From positions 1-64,000 of the forward strand of contig JBBQEJ010000007.1 in the NCBI GenBank assembly GCA_038320555.1: a stretch of 64,000 bases of DNA, in the 5' to 3' direction. Position 1 is the first letter of the stretch, and each line of letters opens with the position of its first letter. Source of the DNA: JALZOC01 sp038320555. Lineage in GTDB: Bacteria; Acidobacteriota; Vicinamibacteria; Vicinamibacterales; 2-12-FULL-66-21. The notes beneath the pieces are model-generated. The model saw only the letters and a program-made list of their open reading frames with translations, ran no database searches and was not told the origin of the DNA. Positions 42,648-50,696 of the stretch are shown piece after piece. The position numbers were made by a program, and so were the translations under genes.

Positions 42648-43889
42648 ATGCTGAAGCGCCGTGGCGTCATGATTCTGGGCCCCTTTGTCGTGGCAACGAG
42701 CCTTCTTGCGGCGAGTGCACAGGGTCCGCATCCGGGGACCGCCGCTTCTGACTTGACCGTCCATGAATGGGGCACCTTTACGACCGTTGCAGGTGCCGAC
42801 GGCCAGGCCGTTCAATGGCGCCCGTTGAGCGGACCAGCTGACCTGCCGTGCTTTGTCACCGCGCTCAATCCCGGCAGCATCAAGACCGACCGTGGCGGCG
42901 TGCCAGGACTCAAGGCCACCGTCCGCATGGAGACGCCGGTTCTGTACTTCTATTCGCCCCGCGAGCAGACCGTGCGCGCCAAGGTGGAGTTTCTGCAGGG
43001 CGTGATCTCCGAGTGGTACCCACAAGCACACGTACCGCAGGCTATCCCCGCGCGAACGATGGCGGGCGGGTTCGGGAGCATCGAGTGGAACGATGTGAGG
43101 GTCACCCCCGGGGCGAAGCCGAATCTGCCGACCGACTCCGGGAAAAGCCACTACTACGCGGCCCGCGAGACTGACGCGGCTTCGCTGCAGGTCGGGTCGC
43201 AGCAGGAGAAATTCCTGTTTTATCGCGGGATCGCCAACTTCCCGGTCCCCGTGTCCGCGACGGTTGCTCGCGACGGCACGATTGCGGTGAAAAGCATCGG
43301 GGAGTACCGGATTGGCACATTCATCATGTTCGAGCGTCGGGGAGACCGCCTCGGCTACCGGATAATCCATCCGCCTGCGAACGAGATGTCTGTCGAACGT
43401 CCCGCGCTGACCGAGAGCGTAGAGTCGCTGCGCGAGGCGCTTGGCGGGCTGCTGGTCGAGCAGGGCCTGTATCCGCGGGAAGCTGCGGCAATGCTCGAGA
43501 CCTGGCGCGACTCCTGGTTCGAGGACGGCGCGCGGTTGTTCTACCTGCTGCCGCAAGCCACCGTTGAGGCGATCCTGCCGCTACAGATCCAACCACGTCC
43601 TGCTACGATCACGCGTGTGTTCGTCGGCCGCATGGAGATCGTGACGCCTGAGATCCAGACCGAGGTCGCGCGCGCGATTCGAAAGAACGATCGCCAGACA
43701 CTACGTAAGTACGGCCGCTTCCTCGAACCGTTCTCGTCTGTCGCCCAGGCGCAGCTCTCGGCGACCCACGACGAGGGAAAAATCGAGACCGCGGTTCGAG
43801 CCATTGCCGCAGAACATGCGGCACAGCCGGCAGCGTGTCATGCCGTCACGGCGACGGCCTCAGCGACCGGCTATAATCGCGCTCCGTAA
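42648..43889 (+). CDS. Secreted hypothetical protein with VHEWGTFT start
   Basis: A 413-residue exported protein. A strong GAGGAGG precedes the ATG, and the signal is GVMILGPFVVATSLLAASAQ. The mature protein begins LTVHEWGTFTTVAGADG, then shows VRMETPVLYFYSPREQTVRAKVEF and KFLFYRGIANFPVPVSATV. The HEWGTF opening is a recurring feature of uncharacterised secreted proteins in Acidobacteria and Planctomycetes as I recall them. I assign no function. The stop codon is nine bases before the next ATG, with the Shine-Dalgarno AAGGAG in between, so the two genes are probably one operon. Confidence 0.7.
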   Translation: MLKRRGVMILGPFVVATSLLAASAQGPHPGTAASDLTVHEWGTFTTVAGADGQAVQWRPLSGPADLPCFVTALNPGSIKTDRGGVPGLKATVRMETPVLYFYSPREQTVRAKVEFLQGVISEWYPQAHVPQAIPARTMAGGFGSIEWNDVRVTPGAKPNLPTDSGKSHYYAARETDAASLQVGSQQEKFLFYRGIANFPVPVSATVARDGTIAVKSIGEYRIGTFIMFERRGDRLGYRIIHPPANEMSVERPALTESVESLREALGGLLVEQGLYPREAAAMLETWRDSWFEDGARLFYLLPQATVEAILPLQIQPRPATITRVFVGRMEIVTPEIQTEVARAIRKNDRQTLRKYGRFLEPFSSVAQAQLSATHDEGKIETAVRAIAAEHAAQPAACHAVTATASATGYNRAP

Positions 43890-43898
43890 AGGAGCGCG

Positions 43899-45515
43899 AT
43901 GGCTCGTCGTCTGGCACTGATCTTCCTGATCCTTCTGGTCACCGGGTCCGGGCACACTTCCGCCCGGGCTCCCGGCGATCCGCGTCCGATACCGCGCGCG
44001 GCCGGTGTACCACAGTCCTTCGATTTGGTCGTCTACGGGGCCACGGCCGGCGGCGTGATCACCGCGGTGGCGGCCGCGCGTGAAGGCCTGACGGTCGCGC
44101 TCCTCGAACCGGGACGTCACCTCGGGGGCATGGTGTCGGGCGGGCTCGGCTGGACCGACTATGGCCGGAAGGAAGTGATCGGCGGCTTCTCGCTCGAGTT
44201 CTTCGAACGCGTCGGCGCGAGATATGGCCGGCCCATCGAATGGCACTTCGAGCCTCACGTGGCCGAGGCGGTGTTCAACGACCTTGTCAAGGAAGCCGGC
44301 GTGCGCGTGTTTCTCAATCATCGGCTGCGCGCGAAGAACGGCGTTGGTAAATCGGGCACGCGCCTCATAGAGATGCTCACGGAAGACGGCACGTCCTTCC
44401 GCGGCAGGATCTTTGCCGACGCCACGTACGAAGGCGATCTGATGGCGCAGGCGGGCGTGTCGTACACGTGGGGCAGGGAAGGAATCAAGGAGTACAACGA
44501 ATCGCTTGCGGGCGTGCGCGACCACACGCCGCTCCACCAGTTTCGCGCGGCTGTGTCTCCTGTCGGCTCGTCAGGCAAACCGCTTCCCGAGATCATGCCG
44601 CGGTCGAACGATCCCGTCGGGGCCGCCGACAAGCGCGTGCAGGCCTACAACTTTCGGCTCTGCATGACGAAGACGCCTGAGAACCGCGTGGCCTGGCCGA
44701 AGCCGGCCGGCTATCGAGCGGCACGTTACGAACTGCTCGCGCGGTATCTGCCCGCATTCGAGAGGGAGCTCGGCCACCCCTTGGGCATCAACGACGTCAT
44801 GAAGGCCGACATCCTCCAGAACGGCAAGACCGACACGAACAACAACGGCGCGTTCTCGACCGACTACATCGGCGGTAGCTACGGGTATCCGGAAGGCAGC
44901 TACGCCGAGCGCGCGCGCATCCGGCAGGCTCATGTCGACTACGTTCAGGGCTTTCTGTACTTTCTTTCGACCGACCCGCGCGTGCCGGCCGCTCTCTCCG
45001 CCGAGATGAAGGAGTGGGGGCTTTGCCGCGACGAGTTCGTCGACGCCGATCACTGGCCGTATCAGCTGTACGTGCGCGAGGCGCGGCGCATGGTGGGCGA
45101 GTACGTGATGTCGCAGAACGACATCCAGACCGAACTGGGCAAGCCGGACGCGATCGGGATGGGGTCGTATAACAGCGACTCCCACAACGTCCAGCGCAGG
45201 CCGACCGAGGATGGCACGGCGGTCGAGAACGAAGGGGACATGCAGGTGCGCGTGACCCCGTACGAGATTCCGTACCGCGTCATGCTGCCGAGGCGGACCG
45301 AGGCCACGAATCTCCTCGTGCCGGTCTGTTTTTCGGCGACACATGTGGCGTACTCGACGCTACGGATGGAGCCTCAATATATGATCGTCGGCCACGCCGC
45401 CGGCGTGGCGGCTAAAATGGCGATCCAAGGGCAACAGGCCGTGCAAGACATCGACACGCGCGCGCTGGCGGCGAAGCTGAAATCGCAGCGCGTGGTACTG
45501 TCCGAAAGCAAGTGA
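43899..45515 (+). CDS. Exported FAD-dependent oxidoreductase (PF12831 type)
   Basis: A 538-residue flavoprotein with an N-terminal signal (LALIFLILLVTGSGHTSARA). The dinucleotide-binding motif is VYGATAGGVITAVAAAREGL followed by VALLEPGRHLGGMVSGGLGW. The middle has RIFADATYEGDLMAQAGVSY, typical of FAD_oxidored proteins, and the C-terminus LVPVCFSATHVAYSTLRMEP then VGHAAGVAAKMAI completes the FAD site. Such proteins are often found with glycan-degrading genes in soil bacteria; the substrate is unknown. It follows the VHEWGTFT gene by nine bases. Confidence 0.85.
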   Translation: MARRLALIFLILLVTGSGHTSARAPGDPRPIPRAAGVPQSFDLVVYGATAGGVITAVAAAREGLTVALLEPGRHLGGMVSGGLGWTDYGRKEVIGGFSLEFFERVGARYGRPIEWHFEPHVAEAVFNDLVKEAGVRVFLNHRLRAKNGVGKSGTRLIEMLTEDGTSFRGRIFADATYEGDLMAQAGVSYTWGREGIKEYNESLAGVRDHTPLHQFRAAVSPVGSSGKPLPEIMPRSNDPVGAADKRVQAYNFRLCMTKTPENRVAWPKPAGYRAARYELLARYLPAFERELGHPLGINDVMKADILQNGKTDTNNNGAFSTDYIGGSYGYPEGSYAERARIRQAHVDYVQGFLYFLSTDPRVPAALSAEMKEWGLCRDEFVDADHWPYQLYVREARRMVGEYVMSQNDIQTELGKPDAIGMGSYNSDSHNVQRRPTEDGTAVENEGDMQVRVTPYEIPYRVMLPRRTEATNLLVPVCFSATHVAYSTLRMEPQYMIVGHAAGVAAKMAIQGQQAVQDIDTRALAAKLKSQRVVLSESK

Positions 45516-45615
45516 CGCCCCGTGGATCAACAGGTGTCTCCCCTTTCTCACCGTCTCCTGTGGGATCGTGACGGCGCAGAATGTCCGAACCGTATCCGCA
45601 CTGGATGGAGTTGAC

Positions 45616-47208
45616 ATGAGAAGAGCGATAGCTGCCGCCATCTTTCTCGCGATCGCGGTGCCCGCGATTGCCGCCGACCGCGTCAAGACCGCCAACGGGA
45701 CCGTTGAAGGCACCACCGGGCAGAGTGGGATTCGGGCCTATCGCGGCATTCCCTTCGCCGCGCCCCCCGTGGGCGATCTGCGATGGCAGGCGCCACAGCC
45801 GGTCAAGAACTGGGAGGGCGTCCGCAGCGCCACGCAGTTCGGCCCGCGGTGCGTGCAGGCGCCGCTTTTCAGCGACATGAATTTCCGCTCGAACGGGATG
45901 AGCGAGGATTGCCTCTACCTGAACGTCTGGACGCCTGCGAAGCCGGGCAGCGAGCGGCTGCCGGTGCTCGTGTATTTCTTCGGCGGCGGGTTTGTCGCGG
46001 GCGACGGCTCCGAGCCCCGTTACGACGGCGAGAGCATGGCCCGCAAGGGCCTCGTGTCGCTGACGGTTAATTACCGGCTTGGCGTCTTCGGATTCATGGC
46101 CCATCCCGAACTGACGAAGGAATCACCGCACCATGCGTCTGGGAACTACGCGTTGCTCCATCAGAACGCGGCGCTGCGATGGGTGCAGAACAACATCGCC
46201 GCCTTCGGGGGCGATCCGAAGAAGGTCACCATTGCGGGTGAATCGGCCGGGTCAATCGCCGTCAGTGCGCAGATGGCCTCGCCGCTCTCGAAGGATCTCA
46301 TCGCCGGAGCGATCGGCGAAAGCGGCGCGCTCATCGCGCCGACGCTTCCGCCTGTGTCGCTCGCGCAAGGGGAAGAGGCGGGGGCTAAATTCGCGGCCAG
46401 CCTCGGCGCGGGCTCGCTGGCTGCGCTGCGGGCGATGCCGACCGCCCAGATCCAGGACGCCGCCGCGAAGTTGCCGTTCGGGCGGTTCGCGTCGACCGTT
46501 GATGGATACTTCCTGCCGAAATTGCCCGCCGAGATATTTGCCGCGGGCGAGCAGGCACATGTGCCGTTGCTCGTCGGATGGAACACCGAGGAGAACGGCG
46601 CCCGAGTCATCCTTGCCGCGAGCGATCCGACGCCCGAGAATCTGGCGAAGGCCGTGCGCACGCTCTACGGCGATCGCGCCGACGACGCGGTGAAACTCTA
46701 CGCCGGCACCAACGCGGACGAAGTGCGGCAGGCCGCGACCGATCTCGCGAGCGACAGGTTCATTGCCTACGGCACCTGGAAATGGGCCGATCTTCACGGC
46801 AAGACCGGCGGGAAGCCTGTCTATCGCTATCTCTACGCGCGTCCACGGCCGGCGGCGATTGCCGCCCCGGCCGCGAGCGCTGGCGGCAACGCCCCCGTGA
46901 CTCCCGCCCCCCCGCGCGGCGCCGTTCATTCCGCCGAAATCGAGTACGCGATGGGCAACCTCGCCACCAACAAGGTGTACGCGTGGACGCCGGACGACAA
47001 CAAAGTGTCGGACGTCATGCAGGGCTACTTCGCGAACTTCGTGAAGACCGGGAACCCGAACGGCCCCGGTCTTCCTCAATGGCCCGCCGCCAACGGCGGC
47101 GCGACCACGCAGTTCATGCGTCTCGATGTCGATTCCCGCGCGGAGGCAGAGAAAACGCGCGAGCGGTACTTGTTTCTCGATTCGATCTACAACAAGCCGC
47201 CGAAATGA
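45616..47208 (+). CDS. Type-B carboxylesterase/lipase
   Basis: A 530-residue secreted serine esterase. I start it at ATG 45616, giving the signal MRRAIAAAIFLAIAVPAIAA; an upstream in-frame GTG adds a non-signal tail. The family pattern is complete: YRGIPFAAPPVGDLRW, SEDCLYLNVWTP, oxyanion VYFFGGGFVAGDG, nucleophile elbow TIAGESAGS, and the catalytic His in GAVHSAEIEYAMGN. The insert of Ala/Pro/Gly before that His (AAPAASAGGNAPVTPAPP) is unusual. It hydrolyses carboxylic esters; the natural substrate is unknown. It is convergent with the marR gene. Confidence 0.92.
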   Translation: MRRAIAAAIFLAIAVPAIAADRVKTANGTVEGTTGQSGIRAYRGIPFAAPPVGDLRWQAPQPVKNWEGVRSATQFGPRCVQAPLFSDMNFRSNGMSEDCLYLNVWTPAKPGSERLPVLVYFFGGGFVAGDGSEPRYDGESMARKGLVSLTVNYRLGVFGFMAHPELTKESPHHASGNYALLHQNAALRWVQNNIAAFGGDPKKVTIAGESAGSIAVSAQMASPLSKDLIAGAIGESGALIAPTLPPVSLAQGEEAGAKFAASLGAGSLAALRAMPTAQIQDAAAKLPFGRFASTVDGYFLPKLPAEIFAAGEQAHVPLLVGWNTEENGARVILAASDPTPENLAKAVRTLYGDRADDAVKLYAGTNADEVRQAATDLASDRFIAYGTWKWADLHGKTGGKPVYRYLYARPRPAAIAAPAASAGGNAPVTPAPPRGAVHSAEIEYAMGNLATNKVYAWTPDDNKVSDVMQGYFANFVKTGNPNGPGLPQWPAANGGATTQFMRLDVDSRAEAEKTRERYLFLDSIYNKPPK

Positions 47209-47235
47209 TTTGACGCCGCCGCGCGATCAAAAAAC

Positions 47236-47682
47236 TCACTGGCTCTGTTGCTGGATCTTGGCGATGAGAGCGATGAGTTGACGCCCTTCTTCGTCTGTCA
47301 ACGTGGCGAAGATTTCCTGCTCTGAGTCTTGCTGAATCCGGATCCCCTGGTCGTACGCCTTTCGGCCCGCCGGCGTCATCACAGCCAGGCGCGATCGCCG
47401 ATCGTTCGGGTCCGGTTCACGCGTCACGAAACCATCAGCTTCCAGACGATCGATGAGCTGCGTGATATTCGATTTCACACAGGCGAGCCGTTCCGCCAGC
47501 TGGCCAAGCGGCAATGACTCGCCGGCAACCGTTAACTGGTGCAGCGCCGCCAATTTCGGCAATGAGAGCCCAAGCACCGCGAGTCTCGTCTCTACGTGCG
47601 CTTGCGCCGCCTCGGCGGCGTGGAGCAAGGAGAATAGGCCCGGACGGGAGTCTACCGCATCGTTCACATATGTATTATACAT
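47236..47682 (-). CDS. MarR family transcriptional regulator
   Basis: A 148-residue winged-helix repressor-type protein. The ATG at 47682 begins MYNTYVNDAVDSRPGLFSLL; the winged helix is visible as LPLGQLAERLACVKSNITQLIDRLEADGFVTREPDPNDRRSRLAVMTPAG, which includes the typical DxRxxRL wing. Dimerisation helices flank it. A palindromic site overlaps the start codon and the divergent gene follows 55 bases away, so autoregulation and control of the divergent gene are likely. The inducer is unknown; phenolic or ester-derived ligands would fit the neighbouring esterase, as inference. Confidence 0.9.
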   Translation of the reverse strand: MYNTYVNDAVDSRPGLFSLLHAAEAAQAHVETRLAVLGLSLPKLAALHQLTVAGESLPLGQLAERLACVKSNITQLIDRLEADGFVTREPDPNDRRSRLAVMTPAGRKAYDQGIRIQQDSEQEIFATLTDEEGRQLIALIAKIQQQSQ

Positions 47683-47683
47683 A
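47669..47683. promoter_or_regulatory. Candidate MarR operator
   Basis: TATGTA (47669-47674), TTA, TACATA (47678-47683) is a perfect 15-base palindrome in an otherwise GC-rich region. It covers the marR start codon, so binding would block its own translation-initiation region or promoter clearance. MarR proteins bind palindromes of this length. Confidence 0.55.
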
Positions 47684-47737
47684 CCTTGTGGGGTTATGGA
47701 AAGCGTCTCCAAGGTCCCCCTGCGATAAGATTTCGGC

Positions 47738-48103
47738 ATGACCTCATTTGTCCGATTGCTGACCATCATCGGCCTGGCCGCGGTAGTTTCGGCCGAGCCC
47801 GCGAAAGTGGCGGGGAAGTGGAATGTGACCCTGCAACTCGAATCGATCACCGGACATCCCGTCATCACGCTCAAGCAGGACGGCGAGAAACTGACCGGCA
47901 CCTACGAAGGACGCTACGGCGTATCGGACCTCAAAGGGTCCATCAAGGACAACGTGATCGAGTTCACGGTGGTTGTCCTTGCGGAAGGGACACGAACCGA
48001 GGGCGTCTTCGGCGGAAAGGCGGACGGCGACTCGATGGGGGGGACAGTGGAGTTCGAGGGTGCCGGCGAGGGCACGTGGTCCGCGGTCCGGGTGAAGGAG
48101 TAG
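47738..48103 (+). CDS. Small exported beta-barrel-like hypothetical protein
   Basis: A 121-residue protein with a signal (FVRLLTIIGLAAVVSAEP). The mature part alternates strand-like segments, VAGKWNVTLQLESITGHPVITLKQDG, KLTGTYEGRYGVSDLKGSI, IEFTVVV and GTVEFEGAGEGTWSAVRV, resembling small lipocalin-like barrels. No named family is recognised. It is divergent from marR across the palindromic operator and may be its regulated target. It ends two bases before the phospholipase relic. Confidence 0.75.
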   Translation: MTSFVRLLTIIGLAAVVSAEPAKVAGKWNVTLQLESITGHPVITLKQDGEKLTGTYEGRYGVSDLKGSIKDNVIEFTVVVLAEGTRTEGVFGGKADGDSMGGTVEFEGAGEGTWSAVRVKE

Positions 48104-48104
48104 G

Positions 48105-48642
48105 ATGGGCGGGCGGACAGCGAAAAGGGTCGGGATTGCACCCGTCGCCCTGGCGCTCGCGTATGTGCTGGCGACGCCGCATGTGGCTGCCGCGTACTCC
48201 GTCCTCGCGCACGAGGCGATTATCGACGCCGCGTGGGACGCCTCCATCGTCCCGGCGCTGCGCGCGCGTTTTCATCCGTCAGCTGCCGACCTCAAGCGCG
48301 CTCGTGCATTGGCGTTACGGCGGCAGCCTGATCCAGGACATCGGGTACTACCCCTTCTCCAGCCGGTTGTTCGGCAACCTCACCCACTACGTTCGCAGTG
48401 ATGATTTCATCGAGGCACTCCTCCGGGAATCGACCGACGTGACTGAATGCGCCTTCGCTCTCGGCGCGCTCGCGCATTACGCGGCCGACAACGATGGCCA
48501 CCCGCTCGCGGCCAACCGCGCCGTGCCGGCGCTGTACCCGAAGCTCCGCGCAAGGTTCGGCAACGCCGTGTCCTTCGACTCGGCGCATCGACGGTCGCTC
48601 GCTCAGGCGGGCTCCTTCGGCTCGCGTAGCAGCTTTCGGTGA
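48105..48642 (+). pseudogene. Zinc-dependent phospholipase C-like gene, frameshifted and truncated
   Basis: The first frame gives a signal and then AAAYSVLAHEAIIDAAWDAS (the N-terminal region of the zinc-dependent phospholipase C/S1-P1-like fold) up to about 48312. One extra T at 48315-48316 shifts the frame. In the next frame the protein continues as YGGSLIQDIGYYPFSSRLFG, NLTHYVRSDDF and CAFALGALAHYAADNDGHPL, with the His/Asp zinc-ligand pattern of the family. The frame ends early in a repeat-like Ser/Arg tail at 48642, so the C-terminal part is also lost. It is probably inactive. Confidence 0.78.
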
Positions 48643-48758
48643 CCGCATACAATTTTGGCGAGCGGTCACAGAAACGTAATTGGCGGGGCCTTAGGGCCCG
48701 CAAAAGACTCGAAGAAGCTTCCCGCCGCCGCGGCACGTCGATTGCGCCACGCGCGTGA
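48643..48758. other. Short intergenic stretch after the phospholipase relic
   Basis: GC-rich sequence with no convincing coding frame. A GCTCGCTCAGGCGGGCTCCT stretch just before it may be repeat-derived and may mark where the relic lost its 3' end. Confidence 0.4.
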
Positions 48759-49868
48759 ATGCGCTTCCTGGACCCCCGTGCGGCGGCTCTTGCGATCGCA
48801 CTGGCGGTGCTGCCCGCGCACGTTGCTGTGGCGCGGGGGCAGGAGCCCGCGCTGCCGGCGCCGGAGGCGTGGGCCGCGCTCGATCGTGGCGACGCGGAGA
48901 AGGCTGCCTCGATCTTCCGCGAGGAGCTGGAGAGGAGTCCCGGAAACGCGGTCCTCTATTACGGCGCCGGCTATGCCGCGTTCTCGCTGGGCCGGACCGA
49001 TGCGGCGATCTCGTCACTGAAACACGCCATCGAATGCAATCCACGGTTCGTGGTGGCGATGGTGCTGCTGTCGCAGGTCGCCTATCAGGCCGCAGATCTC
49101 GATCTCGCGGTGCGGACGCTCGAGAAGGCGGCGGGGATCGCGCCGCGCGACCGGCGCATCGCGCAGCAGCTCGAGCAGTGGCGGAGCGAGGCGGCGCTTC
49201 ACGACAGCTTCAAGGAACGCTCGACGGTCCGCTTCCGCGTCCTCTTCGAGGGAGCTGCTGAAAAGGCGATCGGCGATCACGTGGCGGCCGTGCTCGAATC
49301 CGCCTACTGGCGGATCGGGAAGACGCTGAATACGTACCCCTCCGAAACCCTGACCGTCATCCTGTATACGAACCGCCAGTTCCAGGACATCACCCGCGCG
49401 CCGGCCTGGGCCGGCGGTGGATACGACGGACGGATCCGTCTTCCGGTAGGAGGCGCACTGCGATCGCCGAAAACGCTCGAACGGGTCGTGACGCACGAGT
49501 TCGTTCACGCCGTCATCCACAGCGCGGCACCTAGCGGCGCACCGACTTGGATCAACGAGGGCCTCGCGAGCTACATGGAATCGCCTGACCGCGCGTGGGT
49601 AGCACAGGTGCTCCGCAAGGCCGAGGGTCGCATCGCGCTCGAAGACCTGGCCGACGGATTCGATCGGTTCGACGGCGGGACGGCGCTCGTCGCGTATGCC
49701 GAGAGTCTCATTGCCGGGCAACTCCTGTGCGAGCGCCTCGGCGGCAATCTCGGCCCCTTCCTGCAGATGCTTGGTAACGGACACACCGTCGACCAGGCGC
49801 TCAGCAGTCATAACGTGCAGCCTGAGGCGTTTTACGCCGAGTGGCAGCGCCGGATTAACGGACAGTAA
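48759..49868 (+). CDS. Secreted TPR protein with MA-type metallopeptidase domain
   Basis: A 369-residue exported protein. The signal is AAALAIALAVLPAHVAVARG. Two or three tetratricopeptide repeats follow (about 35-140; AVLYYGAGYAAFSLGRTDAA, AMVLLSQVAYQAADLDLAV). The C-terminal half is a peptidase-MA-like domain with the zincin motif VVTHEFVHAVIHS (HExxH) near 247 and the downstream Glu in WINEGLASYME. The target is unknown. The J-domain gene follows 14 bases on, so they are likely co-transcribed. Confidence 0.85.
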   Translation: MRFLDPRAAALAIALAVLPAHVAVARGQEPALPAPEAWAALDRGDAEKAASIFREELERSPGNAVLYYGAGYAAFSLGRTDAAISSLKHAIECNPRFVVAMVLLSQVAYQAADLDLAVRTLEKAAGIAPRDRRIAQQLEQWRSEAALHDSFKERSTVRFRVLFEGAAEKAIGDHVAAVLESAYWRIGKTLNTYPSETLTVILYTNRQFQDITRAPAWAGGGYDGRIRLPVGGALRSPKTLERVVTHEFVHAVIHSAAPSGAPTWINEGLASYMESPDRAWVAQVLRKAEGRIALEDLADGFDRFDGGTALVAYAESLIAGQLLCERLGGNLGPFLQMLGNGHTVDQALSSHNVQPEAFYAEWQRRINGQ

Positions 49869-49882
49869 ACGCGAGGCGCAAG

Positions 49883-50455
49883 ATGAGTCATACCGCCACG
49901 ACCGCAGATGAGAAGGCGCAGGACTATTACGAGGTGCTGCAGGTCAGCGCCAGCGCCGAGCTCGAGACGATTCATCGCGTGTATCGTCTGCTCGCACAGC
50001 GGTTCCATCCCGATAACCACGAAACGGGCAATCCGGCTCGTTTCCGTTTGATCAGCGAGGCGTACGGGGTGCTCAGCAATCCGGAGGACCGCGCGCGCTA
50101 CGACGTCATCCACGAGCAGCAGAAGCAGGAACGTTGGCGGCTGGTCTCAACGGGCGGGGATGCCGACAACGACTTCGAGATGGAGCAGCGAGTGCGGCTG
50201 ACCGTCCTCGAGGTGCTGTATACGAAGCGGCGGATGGAACCGCGCGAACCTGCCGTCTACACCCTCGATCTCGAGGGGATGATCGGCCGTCCGCGGGAGC
50301 ACCTCGAGTTCACGATCTGGTATCTGGGTCAGAAAAAGTTCGTGAGCCGCGACGACAACTCCCGGCTGATTATCACCGCGGACGGAGTCGAATACCTGGA
50401 AGCCAACTATCAGGCGAATACCCGTCTTCGACTCCAGTCGGCGTCTCAGGTCTAG
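49883..50455 (+). CDS. J-domain (DnaJ-like) protein
   Basis: A 190-residue cytosolic co-chaperone-like protein. The J domain lies at about 16-80 with the invariant HPD in LLAQRFHPDNHETGN and a typical helix III (RFRLISEAYGVLSNPEDRARYD). The remaining 110 residues lack the Gly/Phe and Cys-rich zinc regions of DnaJ and look like a separate winged-helix-like domain (VRLTVLEVLYTKRRMEPREP, HLEFTIWYLGQKKFVSRDDN). It should recruit DnaK to an unknown client. Downstream lies a GC-rich structured stretch ending in T5. Confidence 0.85.
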   Translation: MSHTATTADEKAQDYYEVLQVSASAELETIHRVYRLLAQRFHPDNHETGNPARFRLISEAYGVLSNPEDRARYDVIHEQQKQERWRLVSTGGDADNDFEMEQRVRLTVLEVLYTKRRMEPREPAVYTLDLEGMIGRPREHLEFTIWYLGQKKFVSRDDNSRLIITADGVEYLEANYQANTRLRLQSASQV

Positions 50456-50650
50456 ACCGGGGGACGTTCTTCTTGCTGGAGCAGGCGCGCACGTCGCCCG
50501 CTGGCCGCCGCTCCGCACGGGCCACCCCACCGCGCAGGCGCGCGCGGCGGGGACCCCGGCGCCGGGAAATCGCTCGCACCTCGCGGCGAAAGGGAGCAAG
50601 ACCCCACCCGGCCAGCGGGCCGACCGTTTTTGGGACGATGCGGCGGGAGG
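50456..50650 (+). terminator. Long GC-rich structured stretch ending in a T run
   Basis: GCCCGCTGGCCG at 50496-50507 pairs with CGGCCAGCGGGC at 50609-50620, closing a loop of about 100 bases that holds smaller stems (GCGCGC, CCCCGGCGCCGGGG-like). TTTTT at 50627-50631 follows. It may be the terminator of the J-domain gene or a structured RNA 3' end. Confidence 0.45.
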
Positions 50651-50653
50651 GTG

Positions 50654-50684
50654 GCGACGCCCGACACTTGGGGCCGGGCGTCGC
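50654..50684. terminator. Hairpin after the Gfo/Idh gene
   Basis: GCGACGCCCG (50654-50663) and CGGGCGTCGC (50675-50684) form a 10-bp stem just beyond the minus-strand stop codon at 50697. There is no T run on that strand, so termination efficiency is uncertain. Confidence 0.5.
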
Positions 50685-50696
50685 GAGGGCGGTGGG

